NCBI GenBank assembly: GCA_029298735.1
Contig: JANSLP010000076.1
Location: 1 to 64,000, forward strand
Direction: 5' to 3'
DNA length: 64,000 bases
Source: Ophiostoma sp. CBS 140.51
Taxonomy: Eukaryota > Ascomycota > Sordariomycetes > Ophiostomatales > Ophiostomataceae
The notes beneath the pieces were generated by a model that was not told the origin of the DNA, did not search any database, and saw nothing but the letters and a program-made list of their open reading frames with translations. How positions within the stretch are numbered: position 1 is the first letter of the stretch; each line of letters starts with the position of its first letter. Made by a program: the position numbers and the translations under genes. Below are positions 1 to 12,633 of this stretch, piece after piece.

Positions 1-2514
1 ATACACAAAAAACCCATCATCAGCACGAGTCGTTGCTGTTGTGTGACCATCGCTTCCAGCCGAGAATCATCACCAACTAGAATCTCGCACGCCTCGCATC
101 GCCAAATCGCTACTTGTCTATGGAGGCGCTTTATGGTTGCTGAAAAAAAAATACAACTCTGTTATCCTTATCTAGCGTATTTTGAGTGTTACTATGATCT
201 TTCTAATAACTACGACCTGAAAAAACATAATGTGTCTGAAATACCCATTTTGTTGAACGAGAGGGGTAGAGTTAGTTACTGGACAATTAGCTGACTGCAA
301 CACCCAGTATACTATGCAATGGGGGTGCCACAACTTTTTTTACTTCTTTTTTCTTTTTCTTTTGTGGCTGGCTCACCAGTCCAAGCAGTCCTCGCAACAT
401 ATCTGTAGGACTGGTTCAGCCCATGGCCAAGACTTACTGGGAGCAAAAATGAATGAGCCATACGGGCTTAAGCTATGAGAAGAGAAGTGGAAGGATCACA
501 ACTCAATATCGAAACCAAGGTCTTCCACCTTGCGTGCGACCTTTCATACCGCGGTGTAAAACATTGAACTCTACATTTCTGATAGTCAATCTACAAGGAA
601 GGCGTACAGTAAATAGGCGTAGCGTGTGCATGGGCTCTGATACTGTTTTCCGTAGAAAAGTGGCAAGTTTTTAGCCAAGACATGGGTTTCAATGGGGCAA
701 AGACGGACAAATCTCAAGCTACGGTACCCCTGCGAAGTACAGTTGGGTCGAAGGAAAAAGAGCACCCGCTAAGACAATGAAGAGATTATCACTGGAAAAA
801 ACAAAACCTGCACAGCTAAGGCTCAAAACAGGGATACACGCGCTCTATATGGGGACGAAAAATATGGGATGGCGATGCTGCATTTCACGCTGGTAAACTC
901 GCTGTTAAACTGTGGTTTGGGCCATACTAGCACACGGAAAACGGACGCTGCTGATGATCATTGAGACCACTAAACCCCCATTTCCCAGTCGCCATGAATC
1001 ATGGCAGAAAAGACGGTAGACATTGCAGAAAGCCTGAGAGGAAAGTGGGAAGGAGCACATGTGCTAGGGGGGAAGGAAGGGCTGAGCGAGGAAAGAGGGA
1101 CCCACTCACAAAGCGCGCCCCGTCCCGAGAGGGCGAACCAGCTAGCTGGGTCAGCTAGAGGGGAGCGCGTTTGCCGCGGCTCACTCAGTGTGATATGTGA
1201 TAGCCCTCTTTTTTTGCTTGTTGATCTTCCCACACCCCTCTTTCCCAGTCGTCTTTCTCACACTCTTCCCACACCCCTGGTGGGCCTGCAGACTGCCGAG
1301 AAGACAGCCTGGTCAATGAGAGCCGGGTCCTTTGAGAGCCTTTATGACGATGTCTCCCACTTCTTTTTGCATATTTTCTGGCGGGAAAAGCTGCATTAAA
1401 TAACAAAAGAAAAAAACGCAGCTGGCGATGAAATAACCAAACATAGAGACTTGACAAGGGCCAGGGCCAAAGATTCTCCCCCTGGCCCAAAGATTGTCCC
1501 TTGACAAGAGCAAGTGTTGTTTTTTCCTTCGGCCGAGTCAGTAGTTCCCACTTAGTGACTCCATTACGGCGCGTTTCTTTTGAACTTCGCAATGAGATCA
1601 AACCCAAAGAAGAAAAAATAAAAAGCGAAAAGCAAACAAGCTTTTGGTGGACTCGTGGGGCGGTGGGCTGCTGTCGGGCTACACGGCTGCAGGCACTGGC
1701 GGCTGGTCCTTTATTGAATAGTCCCAGTCGATCGTTGGGAATTGATCGAGGGAACATCCCTGATGTGATCGGTGTCTCGATCTGTCCCTCTCCACTTCAT
1801 GGGTTCAATTTCCGCTACCCAAACAACATCTTTCTATACCCCTGTAGCCTCGATCCTATATTGCTGGTCGGCCATCGCCCTTGCCAGATGGCGTTGTTGA
1901 TATCACTGTTTTTTTATTGACGCCTGATCGGATATATGAGCTGAGTAGATATGTTTTGGGTATATACGACGTATATATACATTATTTATGCTTGTATGTA
2001 TTTGTATGCCTCGGGGCCTTTTATATACCGGGAAGTGACATGAAACCATGTTCTGGAGAGTTCCAAGCGCCCCCAGTCCGAATCCAAAACCCCATTGTTC
2101 AAGACCCCACCTGTACAATACTTTGTACTTGTTTTTTTCTGTATATCCAACCCTGGAAGAACACCGGACCGAACCCCGTGAGGGGACCTTCTCTATTATA
2201 TATTTTTAGACATACGCCCGGCCAGCCGGTTGCGTCCTGTAAGCCCCCCAAAACTCAAAATGAACTATCATGGCAACACTATATCGTTCCAACCAATATC
2301 GTATAGTCGAACCGTACCACCCCTGTAGAAACACCAGAAAACTAAAAGAGGAAAATGTAAACAAATGAGAAGCGAGGTTGTGTCCCTGGATAGGAACAAT
2401 AGTCGACATAGCGGGAAATTGGCGTCGGCGAGTTGAAGTTGTGAGCGTGCACCGTCGGTAGGTGGAGCAGAGGTCTTGTTTTGGATATTGTCGTGAATCG
2501 AGGTTGTAGATGGC
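1..2514. other. Gene-free left flank
   Basis: I see no coding region here. All open frames are short, low in complexity and unlike any family I know, and neither strand shows a plausible exon chain. The stretch includes the 3' flank of the minus-strand gene that ends at 2515. The first ~300 bases could be the tail of a gene lying outside the window, but nothing supports that directly. Confidence 0.6.
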
Positions 2515-3825
2515 CTAACCTTGATGTGAACTTGGCCCACTTGCGGAGCCAGCGTCTTCTTCAGACATTCCGTATAGATCGACACATTCAGTAAGAACTA
2601 TTTTGTGTTAGAAACATAAGACATACTCTTCGAGGCACCTGCAGAGTAGAGCGCAAGATTGCCACTTACCAGCCATGATGCGCTCTTCCCACACGCCGTA
2701 ATCATAATCGACGAGGCCAAAGCGTTCAATACCGTCACAGAGGCGGACAAGTTCACGAGCCATCTTTTGCAAATCTTCAAAAGAAACAAGGCTTTGGGAG
2801 CGGTGTAGTTTCTTTCCAGACCACATCATCTCCTTTTGCTTTTCGAGGAGGCCCAGCCATGCATTGTTGAAGTTCTTCCAAAGCTTGACGCGACCTTCGT
2901 AGAGATCTTCGTCGTCCGCAGTCAACCCTGTAGAAATTTGTTAGTTATGAACCGTGCCCTAAATTGTTCTCTGAAAACTCTGGAAGCACTTACCTAATGA
3001 TTCCACCCTTGATAACAACCAGTCTGAGATGCTCAACAAAGACTCAGATGCTGATACTAAAGAGCCACTTTTTATGTTTTTGAAAACATCTTTTAGCGTT
3101 CTTTGGTATGCGGTATACGACTCGTGTGTTTCGGCGTAATCTTGTGAGCTCGATGCTGCTGCCGCAGCACTTGAAGATCTTCCTTGATTTGAACTGGCTG
3201 TAGGTTGCTGTGAGCTACTTGCGCTCGGAAGTGGGACCATGCCCGCTCCGTATCCTGCTGCCACATTTCCTCGACTGTCGGTTGCACTTTGGTGTTGGTA
3301 AACTGAAGATGATGCACCACTATGCATTGCTACTGCACTGGAGCCCGTGGAATCGCTGGCGTAGTAGCCTGAAGACGTAACGTCGGGGGCCATCATCTGC
3401 ATGCTGCCGTGTTGTCGAGAAGCATAGGCTTGTGTTGTATCGAACACCGCGCCTTGTCCGCTTGTTGGTTGAACTCCGTACATCATCTGGGCGCTAGACG
3501 GGTTGTAGGTATTTGCAAAGCCTTGAGCTTGTCGTGCATCTTGCGCGTAATCTGTCGGTTGTTGAGAGTACGCCATGGTTCCGTGGCCTGCTGCGTATGC
3601 GCTTTCTGGTACTTCTTGGTAGTATCCGCCGTAGCCAGCTGTACCGCTACTGCTGCTCAATACCCGGCCTCCGGACGGCATTCTTTGACGATCGCTGCTT
3701 GATGACCCGGATTGATGGTATTGCCGTTGTTGTGCGCCATCCTGGGCCTGCTGTTGATATCGTGGATCCGATGGTGGACGCATTGGATTCTCATTTTGCT
3801 TCCGCCGGCGGTAGATGTCGTCCAT
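2515..3825 (-). CDS. Conserved fungal protein of unknown function, Q/S/Y-rich N-terminus
   Basis: Three exons: 3825-2994, 2927-2670 and 2597-2515, joined across introns of 66 and 72 bp with GTAAGT donors. The joined frame is 1173 nt, giving 390 aa. Residues 1-250 are low in complexity and rich in Q, S, Y, G and A, so probably disordered. Residues about 250-375 form a compact, mostly helical region that starts near YAETHESYTAYQ and passes through LVRLCDGIERFGLVDYDYGVWEE written across exon 2. From memory, filamentous ascomycetes carry proteins with the same C-terminal block and a variable N-terminus, all without assigned function. The last exon was chosen because it continues that block as LTECVDLYG, whereas reading through the second intron gives an early stop. 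No signal peptide or membrane segment is seen. Its upstream side is a 12.7-kb gene-free block, so it may have an unusually long promoter or 5' leader. Function unknown. Confidence 0.8.
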
Positions 3826-6781
3826 AGCCCCTCAAACCGTGGCTGGGCAGCGATGGTTTAATACGAAAGACTCGACCAGAAACAAGAAGGTGGGCTGTTA
3901 AGTGGAGTAGAAAGGGCTTTAGTCCTGTGGCCTGTTGTTCAACCAAGCGCCGCTGCTGGCCAAGAAGAGATCTAGGAGACTCGATAGATGCTGGTGTAGA
4001 TGAAAACTGGTGCTTCTGTGAAATTCGTATGTAGCCTATGGGAAGGATTATGTGTTAGATGTTGAGCGAAATAGATGAAAGATTATCCGTGCTTGAAGGT
4101 TAGGATAGGAGGTGGAAGAGATCCCTTCCATAACTGAACGAGACTGCCGTCTTATATTCGGAATGGGGATAGGAGGTAGGCAGGTCCAATAAAAAGAAAA
4201 GCCCCGGAAACAACAAAGAAGAGCGGACACAAGAGAACTATCCGGCGCAATAGGTAGACGGCTCTCGGCCCCACGTTAGACGCAAAGGAATAAAAGCCGG
4301 AGGCCGCAATCCCCAAGACGCAAAGGTAGAAAATAGATCATATAGAAAACACAGTTCGGAAGCAGCTGTGCAGAAGCAATGGCATGTCGCGGGCGGGCCG
4401 CAAAGGAAAGTGAGCTGGGCAGGAGGAGAAAAAAAAATCAAATCAAAAGGGAATAGACCCAGCCATCATGATGGGAGCACATATGTAATGAATGCGGCGG
4501 CAGTGTAACACGGTGGGCAAGGATGTTTCATAGGAATGGCAGGCGACAATATCGACAGAGGGAACAAATATATCACCAGAGTGGATCGAGCTCGATGGTG
4601 GTAGGGGTGTTGCAACAAAGTCAGGATGGATGCGGCCAGGGATAGAAATTGTTGACGGCCGTGTCAAAAACAAGAGATGGTGGGGACGGACGGGAGAGGT
4701 GACGGCGGGAGAAACAGGGTATGCAGGGAAGACAATCGACAAAACGTACCTCAGCTATGGCGGGCTAATAGTGGGAAAAGGAGGGGGCGGAGAGAGATTT
4801 TCGTGTCGAATTCTAGGCAGCCCAGGCCGTTTCTTGCTGAATCGAGATGGGGGTGATGTAAGGGACGGAAGATGCTCGACAGATCCGAAAAGAGCAGAGA
4901 ACGAAGATGAAGATGGCGAAACCGGCGTCGCAGTTATGGAGGACAATATGGAGAAATATTCAAAGCCTGGAAGGAGAAAAACGAAGACGCTGTAAGCATA
5001 TGTCGAAGGTCGTGCCGGAGAGGCACAAGATTGCAGCTCGTGAGAGGGTGCCGGAAATGGGAAACGTAAATAGGAGTGTTCGAGGCCAACATCCCAAGAT
5101 AAGACACCCGTCACGGAGGCAGTTGCGTCCACAAATCTAGCGCCTCCGCTCCGCAAAAAATCAAGATCTTGGGTGAGGTCGTGGGCGAAAGGGACGGGGT
5201 TGTTGAATAAAGCACAAAAAATACAGAGAGTGGCTTGTGGCTTGATTATGAAATAAAGGGCTGAGAATGGGACAGTGTGATATGGTTAAAGGGCTGATGG
5301 AGAAGAAAGGCAACCCCCCCTGGACGCCTCTGTAGGCAATGGGCAATGCATACGGACTATGGACGAGGCTTGGAGGCTTGATGGGGCAAAGAGATGCAGG
5401 TGCTAGGGTGGGTGGGCGGGATAGTGCAGCAGGAAGACCGATCTGGCTGGTATGAAGTGAGGGGAGTGGAAGAAAAACAGAAAAACACGGAGGGCCTGGG
5501 GCAAGGTCTTCTTGGCAGGGTAGGCAGTTGAGCACTAGGATGCAGCGGAAGGATGGTGTGCATGCCACCGTATTAGTGGCGAGGATTGGGAAGGGGAACG
5601 AGGAGGAAAGCTAGCTTCTGTCATACAGTAGGGGGTGAAGATCTCTGAACGCGGGCGCTGACGTGCCTCGGGGGTCGTTGAATTGGTCAGGGGTGAGGGA
5701 TGAAAGAGAGTTGTACAAAGTGAGCTAGGGAAATGTGTTTCTTACATTAGTTTTCTTTCTTTTTTCTTTCTTTGGAGGAGGGGGATTAACGTCGTTCCTG
5801 TTCAGCTTTCCAGATGTTCGTCGGGACGGAAAATATTTTCTAGCCTTTTTTTGTGACCTCCGCGTGGGTGTGTCCGTTGCCGACTGAGCTTGTTTTGGCG
5901 TATTTCTCCCGGGACTTGACAGATGGCTGTTGAACAGATACAATGATAGGCGTGAAAAATTTGTTGTTTGCTGGACGGCTGGTGTTGCTGTTGGTTGGCA
6001 GGTTCCCCTGACCGTTGGATCGGTATTTGCTAGAGTCGTGCTACAGAAAATATGCTGAAATGTCGGGAAGAGGACAAATATCGATGTGGGCAGCCGAATA
6101 AAAAATCGAAATTGCGCGTGAGGCTTTCTCGTGTCCTCAAAAATCGTCAATGGAGAAAGGCCGCATGCTGCAGAAAGTGGCAAGCAAGCTGGGGTAGCTG
6201 TTGCGACTGGTGGCGAGGCAATAAGAGCTGAAAATGGAACCAGGAACGTGCGTGATGTCGACTGTTATATGCACGTCACCGTCGACCAGCGCCGGAGTAG
6301 GGTGGTGTCGTTTTCGCTCGGTGAAATGACAGCAAGGCAATCCCTGATGGTGGCGATTGGGATAGGGGTGAGGCCTCGGTCCAGTGTCGAGGAGAGAGAA
6401 AATGCAGACGTGAATGGAGGATGTCGAGGAGACGAGCGTGAGAAAATAATAAGAATAAAATTGCTGCAGTTGTTGAGGAAGATCAGAGGCAGAGGGAGTG
6501 AAATAGGAAATTTTCGTCCTCTTGTTTGTTTCTCCGGGAAGACGAAGGGGGGAGGACAGTTTTAGAGGTAGCCTAGATAGGTAGTGCGAGAGGCTAACGG
6601 GGGCCGGTGACGAAACGATCAAAGAAAGTAGCGAGTAATGGCGTGTGTTCCTTCCTCTATTTCGGTGTAAATGGCCCAGTTGGGAAAGAACGATGGGATG
6701 TTGGTGGACGTTGAGGAAGGAAATAGTAGCGTGCCTTCCTGGACGGCGTTGTGAAAAGGGAAAGCGCAGACGACGTGAGTA

Positions 6782-6805
6782 CTTGTGTGCTTGTGTGCTT
6801 GTGTG
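6782..6805. repeat. Short tandem repeat, 3 x CTTGTGTG
   Basis: Three consecutive copies of the octamer CTTGTGTG are read directly in the gene-free block. Too short to suggest a function. Confidence 0.9.
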
Positions 6806-8268
6806 AGTGCGAGAGTTGGGGGAAAAGGGAAAGAGGCATAATAGGGTGTTTAAATCAGTTCCTGCACAATGCCATATGGACGAGAATTATATGGATCTCT
6901 CCAGAAGAGTATAGGTTTCTGCCGGCTTTTCTCTCACAGGCTTTGTTTTGACCACTGTCCGGGGGGCACACACTTGTTCTCTTACACGTATTATCTCGGC
7001 TGTCGTTATGGGCATATCACCAGCAACGCAACCGGTGCTTGTATAAGTGATATGTCCCTTGTGTAAGTGAATCCAGAATTTCGCCCGTGTGCGTGTTTTG
7101 TTCTCTGGGCTATACTACCGCGTCCACATGCACAACAACAGTGGACATGCCATGTATGTAAGACGGGCGTCGATATGTTGTTTTATGCTTGTGTCCGGTT
7201 CGGAATGGCAAGACAGGCAACAGGGCCGGACGATGAAAGAAACAGGTGGAGAAGGAGGAGGATGAGACTGGGACGAGGGGGGGAGGAGATGGAAAATGAT
7301 GGAGAAGGAGGAGGCAAGAAGTAAACAAAGGGCGGAACTCGTTGCGGCTGGCTGGACTGCCGTGCTTGCCTCTCTCTCTGCTTATCCGCTTATTCGTTTG
7401 TCTGATGGCCTGGCCCCTCCATGTCGTGTGTATACGTGATCCGGCAAACAAGGTCGCCCGGGCCGCGACCGATTCGTCTGGCGGGCGGACGAGGGCAACC
7501 AAGAAATAAAACGTGAACGTGCAAACACCTCTTTTGGCTAAGCGTAGGGTCGGCTGTTTCTTTGCCAAGTAGAAAAAGGAAAGACAAAGAGAGGGCTGGG
7601 CGGAGGCAAAGAACAAGAGCCCTGGTTAAGATGGGAGGCACGCGGCTTCTGGATGTTTTATGTGCTGTCAGGTATGTCGTGATCTTCCTTGGGAGAGGAA
7701 CGGTGGTCGGATCCGGCGAGCGAGGAAGTGGGGGAAAAACGGGCAGGGGTGTGAGGGGAACGGATGTAGATAGGATCGGAAAGGTACAAGTTGCCGTCGT
7801 GCAAGGGGTGCACAAATGGAATAAAAAGATGCAAAAAATAATTATAATACAAACACAAGCAGACGGAAAGAAAAACAAAGGAACAGCTGTTTCGGTTTCA
7901 CCGGCCAATAAAGACGAGCAAGGAAGCTGGGAAGCAAGGCAGGGCAAGGGAACAGAAAAAGGCAAGCCAGGCAATGAAAGAAGGAAGTTAGAAATGGGGA
8001 AGTGGCAAAGCGTGTACAAAGTAACCTGCACAGAATAAAGAGCTTGCTTGAATAGCTACGGAGTAGGATGGAGCACTACTGCCGTAATATTCGGGGAGAA
8101 AATTAAGTTGGGCAGGACTAGGAACAGGAAGAGCCGACTGGGGGCTTGGGCTGAGAATGGCATGGAACGAAATAGGAGCCTCGAAGAGAGGCCCGAGAAG
8201 CAACTCCATGCATTTCCATTCAAAGAGGTTCAGGAAGGGAAAAAAGATGAGAGGTGCCGCCGCCGTTG

Positions 8269-8311
8269 GTGCCCATCGTATGCTATGTCCACGATAGGGA
8301 ACGATGGGCAC
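8269..8311. repeat. Inverted repeat, 11-bp arms
   Basis: GTGCCCATCGT at 8269-8279 and its exact reverse complement ACGATGGGCAC at 8301-8311 are separated by 21 nt. In RNA or supercoiled DNA this could form a hairpin. No gene ends nearby, so it is not obviously a terminator. Confidence 0.8.
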
Positions 8312-9673
8312 GCCTTGGGGCAGGGTCCTTTTCGGTGTCTTTTTGTTTCTTTCACCCTTCAGTGGCGGCCCTTTTTCCTTCTTTTGATCTTTCCATTTTG
8401 TTTCCCTTTTCCCTTCTTTCCTCATTTTGTTTCTCCTCTTCGATTAGACCATATACGCACTGGCATTGCCACTTGGTTTAGTGCGACAAGACAGCATTGA
8501 GCCCGCCTTGTCCCTCCTCTGACGTCCCTGCCACACACCGAGCGGAGGACCATAATCTTTCCTCCGCGCACTGCACAAATAGAGTATTCCTGAGCGTACA
8601 CCTAGTTCGCGGAGGCCTTGAGGGGACATGCACAGGCGTGGTTCTATATTTCCTCCGCAAATGAGAGGGAAAATTACAACAACAAAAATACCATAGCTCA
8701 TACAAACCCGCGTGTTAAGGTTTTTCTTCCTCTGGTTTGATTTTGGGGAGGACTGGCCTCGTCATAGACACTCAAAACGACAGGGGTCAAGTTAGAACAT
8801 CGCGAAGCATGACGGTGTGAGCCACGAGCACGCTCGTCAGTCGTATTCGCAAATTCAAAGCAGCACACGACGTACGGACGAATTCTCTAATTTGTGGCTT
8901 TTCTGGTCCGTGGGTTCTCACTACATCAGATTGGCACAAAAAAAAAGAAATGTACACGGAGATGGAGGTGAAGAAGGAATGTGGTGGTAGCTCCGGGGGA
9001 GGGAGAAAATGGCGTTGGGGGCTAATAAATCAGGGAAAAAGGTGAAGAAAAATCAGAGCATAAGCGAGAGGAGGGGAAGAAAAAAAAGAAGAAAAAAGAA
9101 AACGAGAGAAAAGCGAATGAAAAGCCAGAGGGCACAAAAATCCCCTCCTAATCAAACGGCGAGGGTGAACTGCGCGGAAGAGTGCAGCAGGGCGCGTCTG
9201 TCCAGTGAAAACACTGAAAAGTGCACAGGAACTGCCTCGTGTTAGACCCTTGAACCATGTCGTTGGAGACAAAAAGAAAGGGGGGCAGTGGAAAGGGGTA
9301 GTTCAGGTTGTTCTTGTCGTTCAGATGCAGTGGACTTCAATTTACAAGACGGACACCGATCGCAGACCCCTGTCTGGTCTTGCCTCAACGGGAAAGCGAC
9401 AGAACAAAGAAGGCCGGCATCAACCTTCTGACATTTATTCTTTCCTTTTTCTGTCTCTTTATCGTCCCGTCGTTCTTTCCTTCTTTTTGTTGGACAGTTC
9501 CTGCACTTTTCGTCCTTTGGTACCTAGCGACGTTTTAGTGCAGAAACCAAGAACACTACGACGGTCGCACTCGTGGACTGGAACCAGGGTGGTGGATCAG
9601 GGACTGTGAGACACCTAGCCAATCAATAGGCGCGTTGGGGGCAGAAAGTCGAAGGGAGGGAGGGGTGGCACCT

Positions 9674-9718
9674 GCCTCGTAGTTGCCGAGGCGGCGCTGT
9701 ATCGGGTGCAAGCCCGAT
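9674..9718. repeat. Two adjacent small stem-loops
   Basis: GCCTCG (9674-9679) pairs with CGAGGC (9687-9692) around a 7-nt loop. Immediately downstream ATCGGG (9701-9706) pairs with CCCGAT (9713-9718) around a 6-nt loop. The spacing resembles two arms of a structured RNA, but there is no tRNA B-box and no acceptor stem, so I do not call a tRNA. Confidence 0.5.
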
Positions 9719-10275
9719 TAGCCCTGTCTGGCGGGTGACTGGCGCTGATGAACCTGTTCGGAAGGCAAGACCAAAGACCAGCTTCCAGACGGTTTGTACC
9801 CAGTACCAGGCTATTGGGGTGATAGCGTGCGCCGCGCATTGGAGAGGAAAGAGGTGAGGGAGGGAAGGAGGGCACTAGGAGATATCTTTAGAGCCGAAAC
9901 GCAGAACAAGAAAGAGCGACGTAGCCCAATGGCCACGAGCCAAGCCGACGATGACGGGCAATGGCACTCGATACGGCAGGGAAAGGCAAGAGTGGTCGAG
10001 GGAAAGAGGAAAAATTACATATAGACGCGTGATAGAGGGTAAGAGGGGAAGGAACAATGCGCGTCTACTGCGATATTTACATACGATCCATGTAACATGT
10101 ACATACGCATACAAGTAGAGTGCCTTCCTGTCTTGCAGTCGTACGCCCGTTGCGACTTCCCAATCGTCCGGACGTGCATCGTCGTTGTGTTGCACGAGCC
10201 GGACTGCCGGTGGCCTGGAGGGAAGGCACACTGGGGACCTGCAGCTTGTGGTGGCACAGCATGGAGGAAGGTGCG

Positions 10276-10293
10276 ATGCAAGGTACCTTGCAT
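10276..10293. repeat. Perfect 18-bp palindrome
   Basis: ATGCAAGGTACCTTGCAT is its own reverse complement over all 18 bases, with no spacer. It could be a binding site for a dimeric regulator or a chance occurrence; about 0.25 such sites are expected by chance in 64 kb of random sequence. Confidence 0.85.
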
Positions 10294-11207
10294 AGTGGTG
10301 GCTGTGCCTAATCATATCTTACGCACGCTTCGTTGCAGCTCTTGCGGACAGACAATCGCCCCATTGTGCAAGAGCACAGCATGTGTCTGTGGCATGGATT
10401 CAGGAGCGAGACCGAGTCTGTCCGAGTCTTTGCGAGACGTTGAGCCCAGACACCTGCCAGGGTTGCATCACAGCCTGGCCTGGCCAGTGGCGCCTGCCCT
10501 GTTAGATGCGATACACGCGCGCCCCTGCCTTGCCCAGCCTGACTGAGCGCGTGTAAGTCTCTGTTCTGTATCACAGGGCGTGTAATACAGTGGGCAGGCA
10601 CACTAAATTAGGAAGGCGTGGCCCACGGCAAAATTACGGAGTGCATGTGGTACTCCGTGTCTGCCTTTTTTCCTCTTCACTTTCACGTTTCTCACATCAT
10701 TTTCATCTTCATACAAAGGATTCGAGTTCGCGCGGTCCTGTCGGAGCCACGCTCAATGCGAGATCCTGCAGTGCCGATCAAAGGCCTGGTCGCAGCAGAG
10801 AAAACACGACCGGGGCCCGAGAACAGTGGAACTGTGAGCAATTAAAGAAAATAAAGAAGAAAAGAACACCAAACCGATGACTTCCTTCGTCCCTCCCCTT
10901 TCGTCCAACCTTTTTTCCAGTTCCCCATTCTCCGTTTCTGCAGACACGCTCGGTGCCATTCTCTCGGCGTTCGCAACTTGCCCAGTTGGTGTTAGTGGGT
11001 GGGACTGGTCCGTTAGAGAGACGACGACATTGCGAGAAAAGACGAAAAAGGAAAGACAAAAAGAAACAGTCGAAAAAAGGCCCAAACGACTGGCAGTGAT
11101 ACGATATATGAGCCCGTGTGATCCATGGACCATGCGTACTTCACAACCAACTGCCATACATGCAGGAAATGCGAAACGCGAGAGCGCTGATGCTGACCAC
11201 CAATTTG

Positions 11208-11234
11208 AAAAGAAAAGAAAAGAAAAAAGAAAGG
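11208..11234. repeat. A-rich AAAAG-type microsatellite
   Basis: Imperfect tandem AAAAG/AAAAAG units read directly on the + strand, in a stretch without a gene. Confidence 0.7.
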
Positions 11235-11705
11235 AATAAGGGATCCATCGGTATCCGTAAGACAGCCCTGCCAACTTCTTTTGTTCCCCCTTCTGGGCCC
11301 CCCTTTTCTGACCTACCCCCCTCGCTCGTGTCTGCTCCGGAAAACTGCCGACTCGTCCGTTCTGTTTGAGCAGCATCTTGTGCGGAGGAGATGCAAGGGT
11401 ATTGGGTAATATCGGCCGTTGGATGCGCGCCTTGCCATCTGCATCTGGCAGCAAATCTGGCATGCCATATGGGGGACCTGCAGGCGTGTCTCCGCCTCGA
11501 GCGTAGCCTGCACAAATCAAATGGATATAATAATGGGATGTCTACGAACTTTGAACTCTGTTTGGATTCCTGATGCTCCATATATGCACACACCACGAAC
11601 GGGACCCTTCAGCGTTGTCGCCTGTCGTCTGGGGCCTCTGCAGGCTGCGAGCTGCCGCGAGACAAAGAAATCGCGGACCCTCCCCATCTCACAGCTGCGC
11701 ACATG

Positions 11706-11721
11706 TTTTTTTTTTTTTTTT
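11706..11721. repeat. Poly-T run (16 T)
   Basis: Sixteen consecutive T on the + strand in gene-free sequence. Such runs are prone to length errors in assemblies. Confidence 0.85.
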
Positions 11722-12633
11722 AATTCTCGCTCCGTCTTCCTCCCTGGAGCCGCGAAAGGGGGGGACGCTGTCCCGAGACCATGCCAGTCTAGTGCCTCGT
11801 GAGGGACATGGACGATGCGCTTGTTTTGCGTCTGTCTCGCTGTAAAAGAAGAAGAAAGCAGGCGTGCGTGCGTGTTCTGGTGCCAAGTGGATCTCACTCT
11901 TGGGCCCGTCGACTTCGTCGCTCCTTCTCCTGAACTTCTTTGTCTCCCCCTGGCCCACGCCCACGGAGTCCGTCGGTTTTTTACAACGGGGATCCTCCCC
12001 AAGATGCCCGAGCGCGCTTGGCCAAGCCCGTGAAAACGGCGACAACATGGAAACAAGGCTGAGGTGGTCTGCAGGATTCCCTTTGAGGACAGACGGATCG
12101 TGTTTTCCCCAGTCGCCTTCGTTCATTCTCGTATTGTTCGTTTCGTTTCTATTCTCCGAAGAGACGGCGGCCGCGATGCTCTTTTTTGTCCTTTTTTTTT
12201 TGTTCCACGTCGTCCCCTCCTTTAATTACTCCTCTTTTGATTTTTGTCTGGATCTAGTCGTAGTTCAAAAAGTTTTCAGTCCCCTCAGCCCTCCGTTCTC
12301 CGCGTAGGCTTTTTGTCGACCGATTCATTGCTGTCCACGGTCCACTTTCCCAGCTATCGAAAGCGCCCGTCCCTTTCCTTTGCCAAAAAGCAAGGCGCGC
12401 TGGCTCAAAGGCCCCAGTCTATCGTATTCTTTGCCACTCGTTCAGCTCATTCAGTTCGGTGTGTCCTTCTCTTTCTTTCTTTCTCCCTTTTTCGTCTTGT
12501 TCGGCCGTCTTGTGCGACTTGGCTGCTCCGGGTGCTGTTTTTTCAAATTGTCGTCTCGCTATTGTTACCGCCTTCGTCCGTCGTTGTTATTTGCATTTAT
12601 TTGACATTTTTTAAACTTACAATCCGACAGCTG

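Larger units (their letters stand above)
3826..9600. other. Gene-free block, purine-rich on the + strand
   Basis: No supportable gene. Much of 4,560-8,240 is purine-rich on the + strand and therefore CT-rich on the - strand, which explains the many short minus-strand open frames full of S, P, L and F. CT-rich tracts are typical of fungal promoters and 5' leaders, so part of this may be promoter or leader of the minus-strand gene at 2515-3825. It holds a 3x CTTGTGTG repeat at 6782-6805 and an 11-bp inverted repeat at 8269-8311. Confidence 0.6.

Noticed and set aside
1185..1757. Long minus-strand open frame (190 codons)
   Set aside because: Composition is irregular, no domain or family pattern, and no plausible splice partners; reads like chance openness.
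2598..2669. Short 31-nt alternative intron or read-through at the end of the first gene
   Set aside because: 31 nt is below the usable intron size; the 72-nt intron restores the conserved ending LTECVDLYG.
7390..8031. Minus-strand open frame of 213 codons in the gene-free block
   Set aside because: The translation is mostly L, P, S, F and C, which follows from CT-rich DNA. No recognisable protein.
9660..9760. tRNA gene suggested by neighbouring hairpins
   Set aside because: Loop sequences lack T33 and the GTTCRA T-loop, and no acceptor stem closes the structure.
10753..11520. Minus-strand open frame of 255 codons
   Set aside because: No family resemblance, mixed low-complexity composition, and overlaps other open frames equally good or bad.
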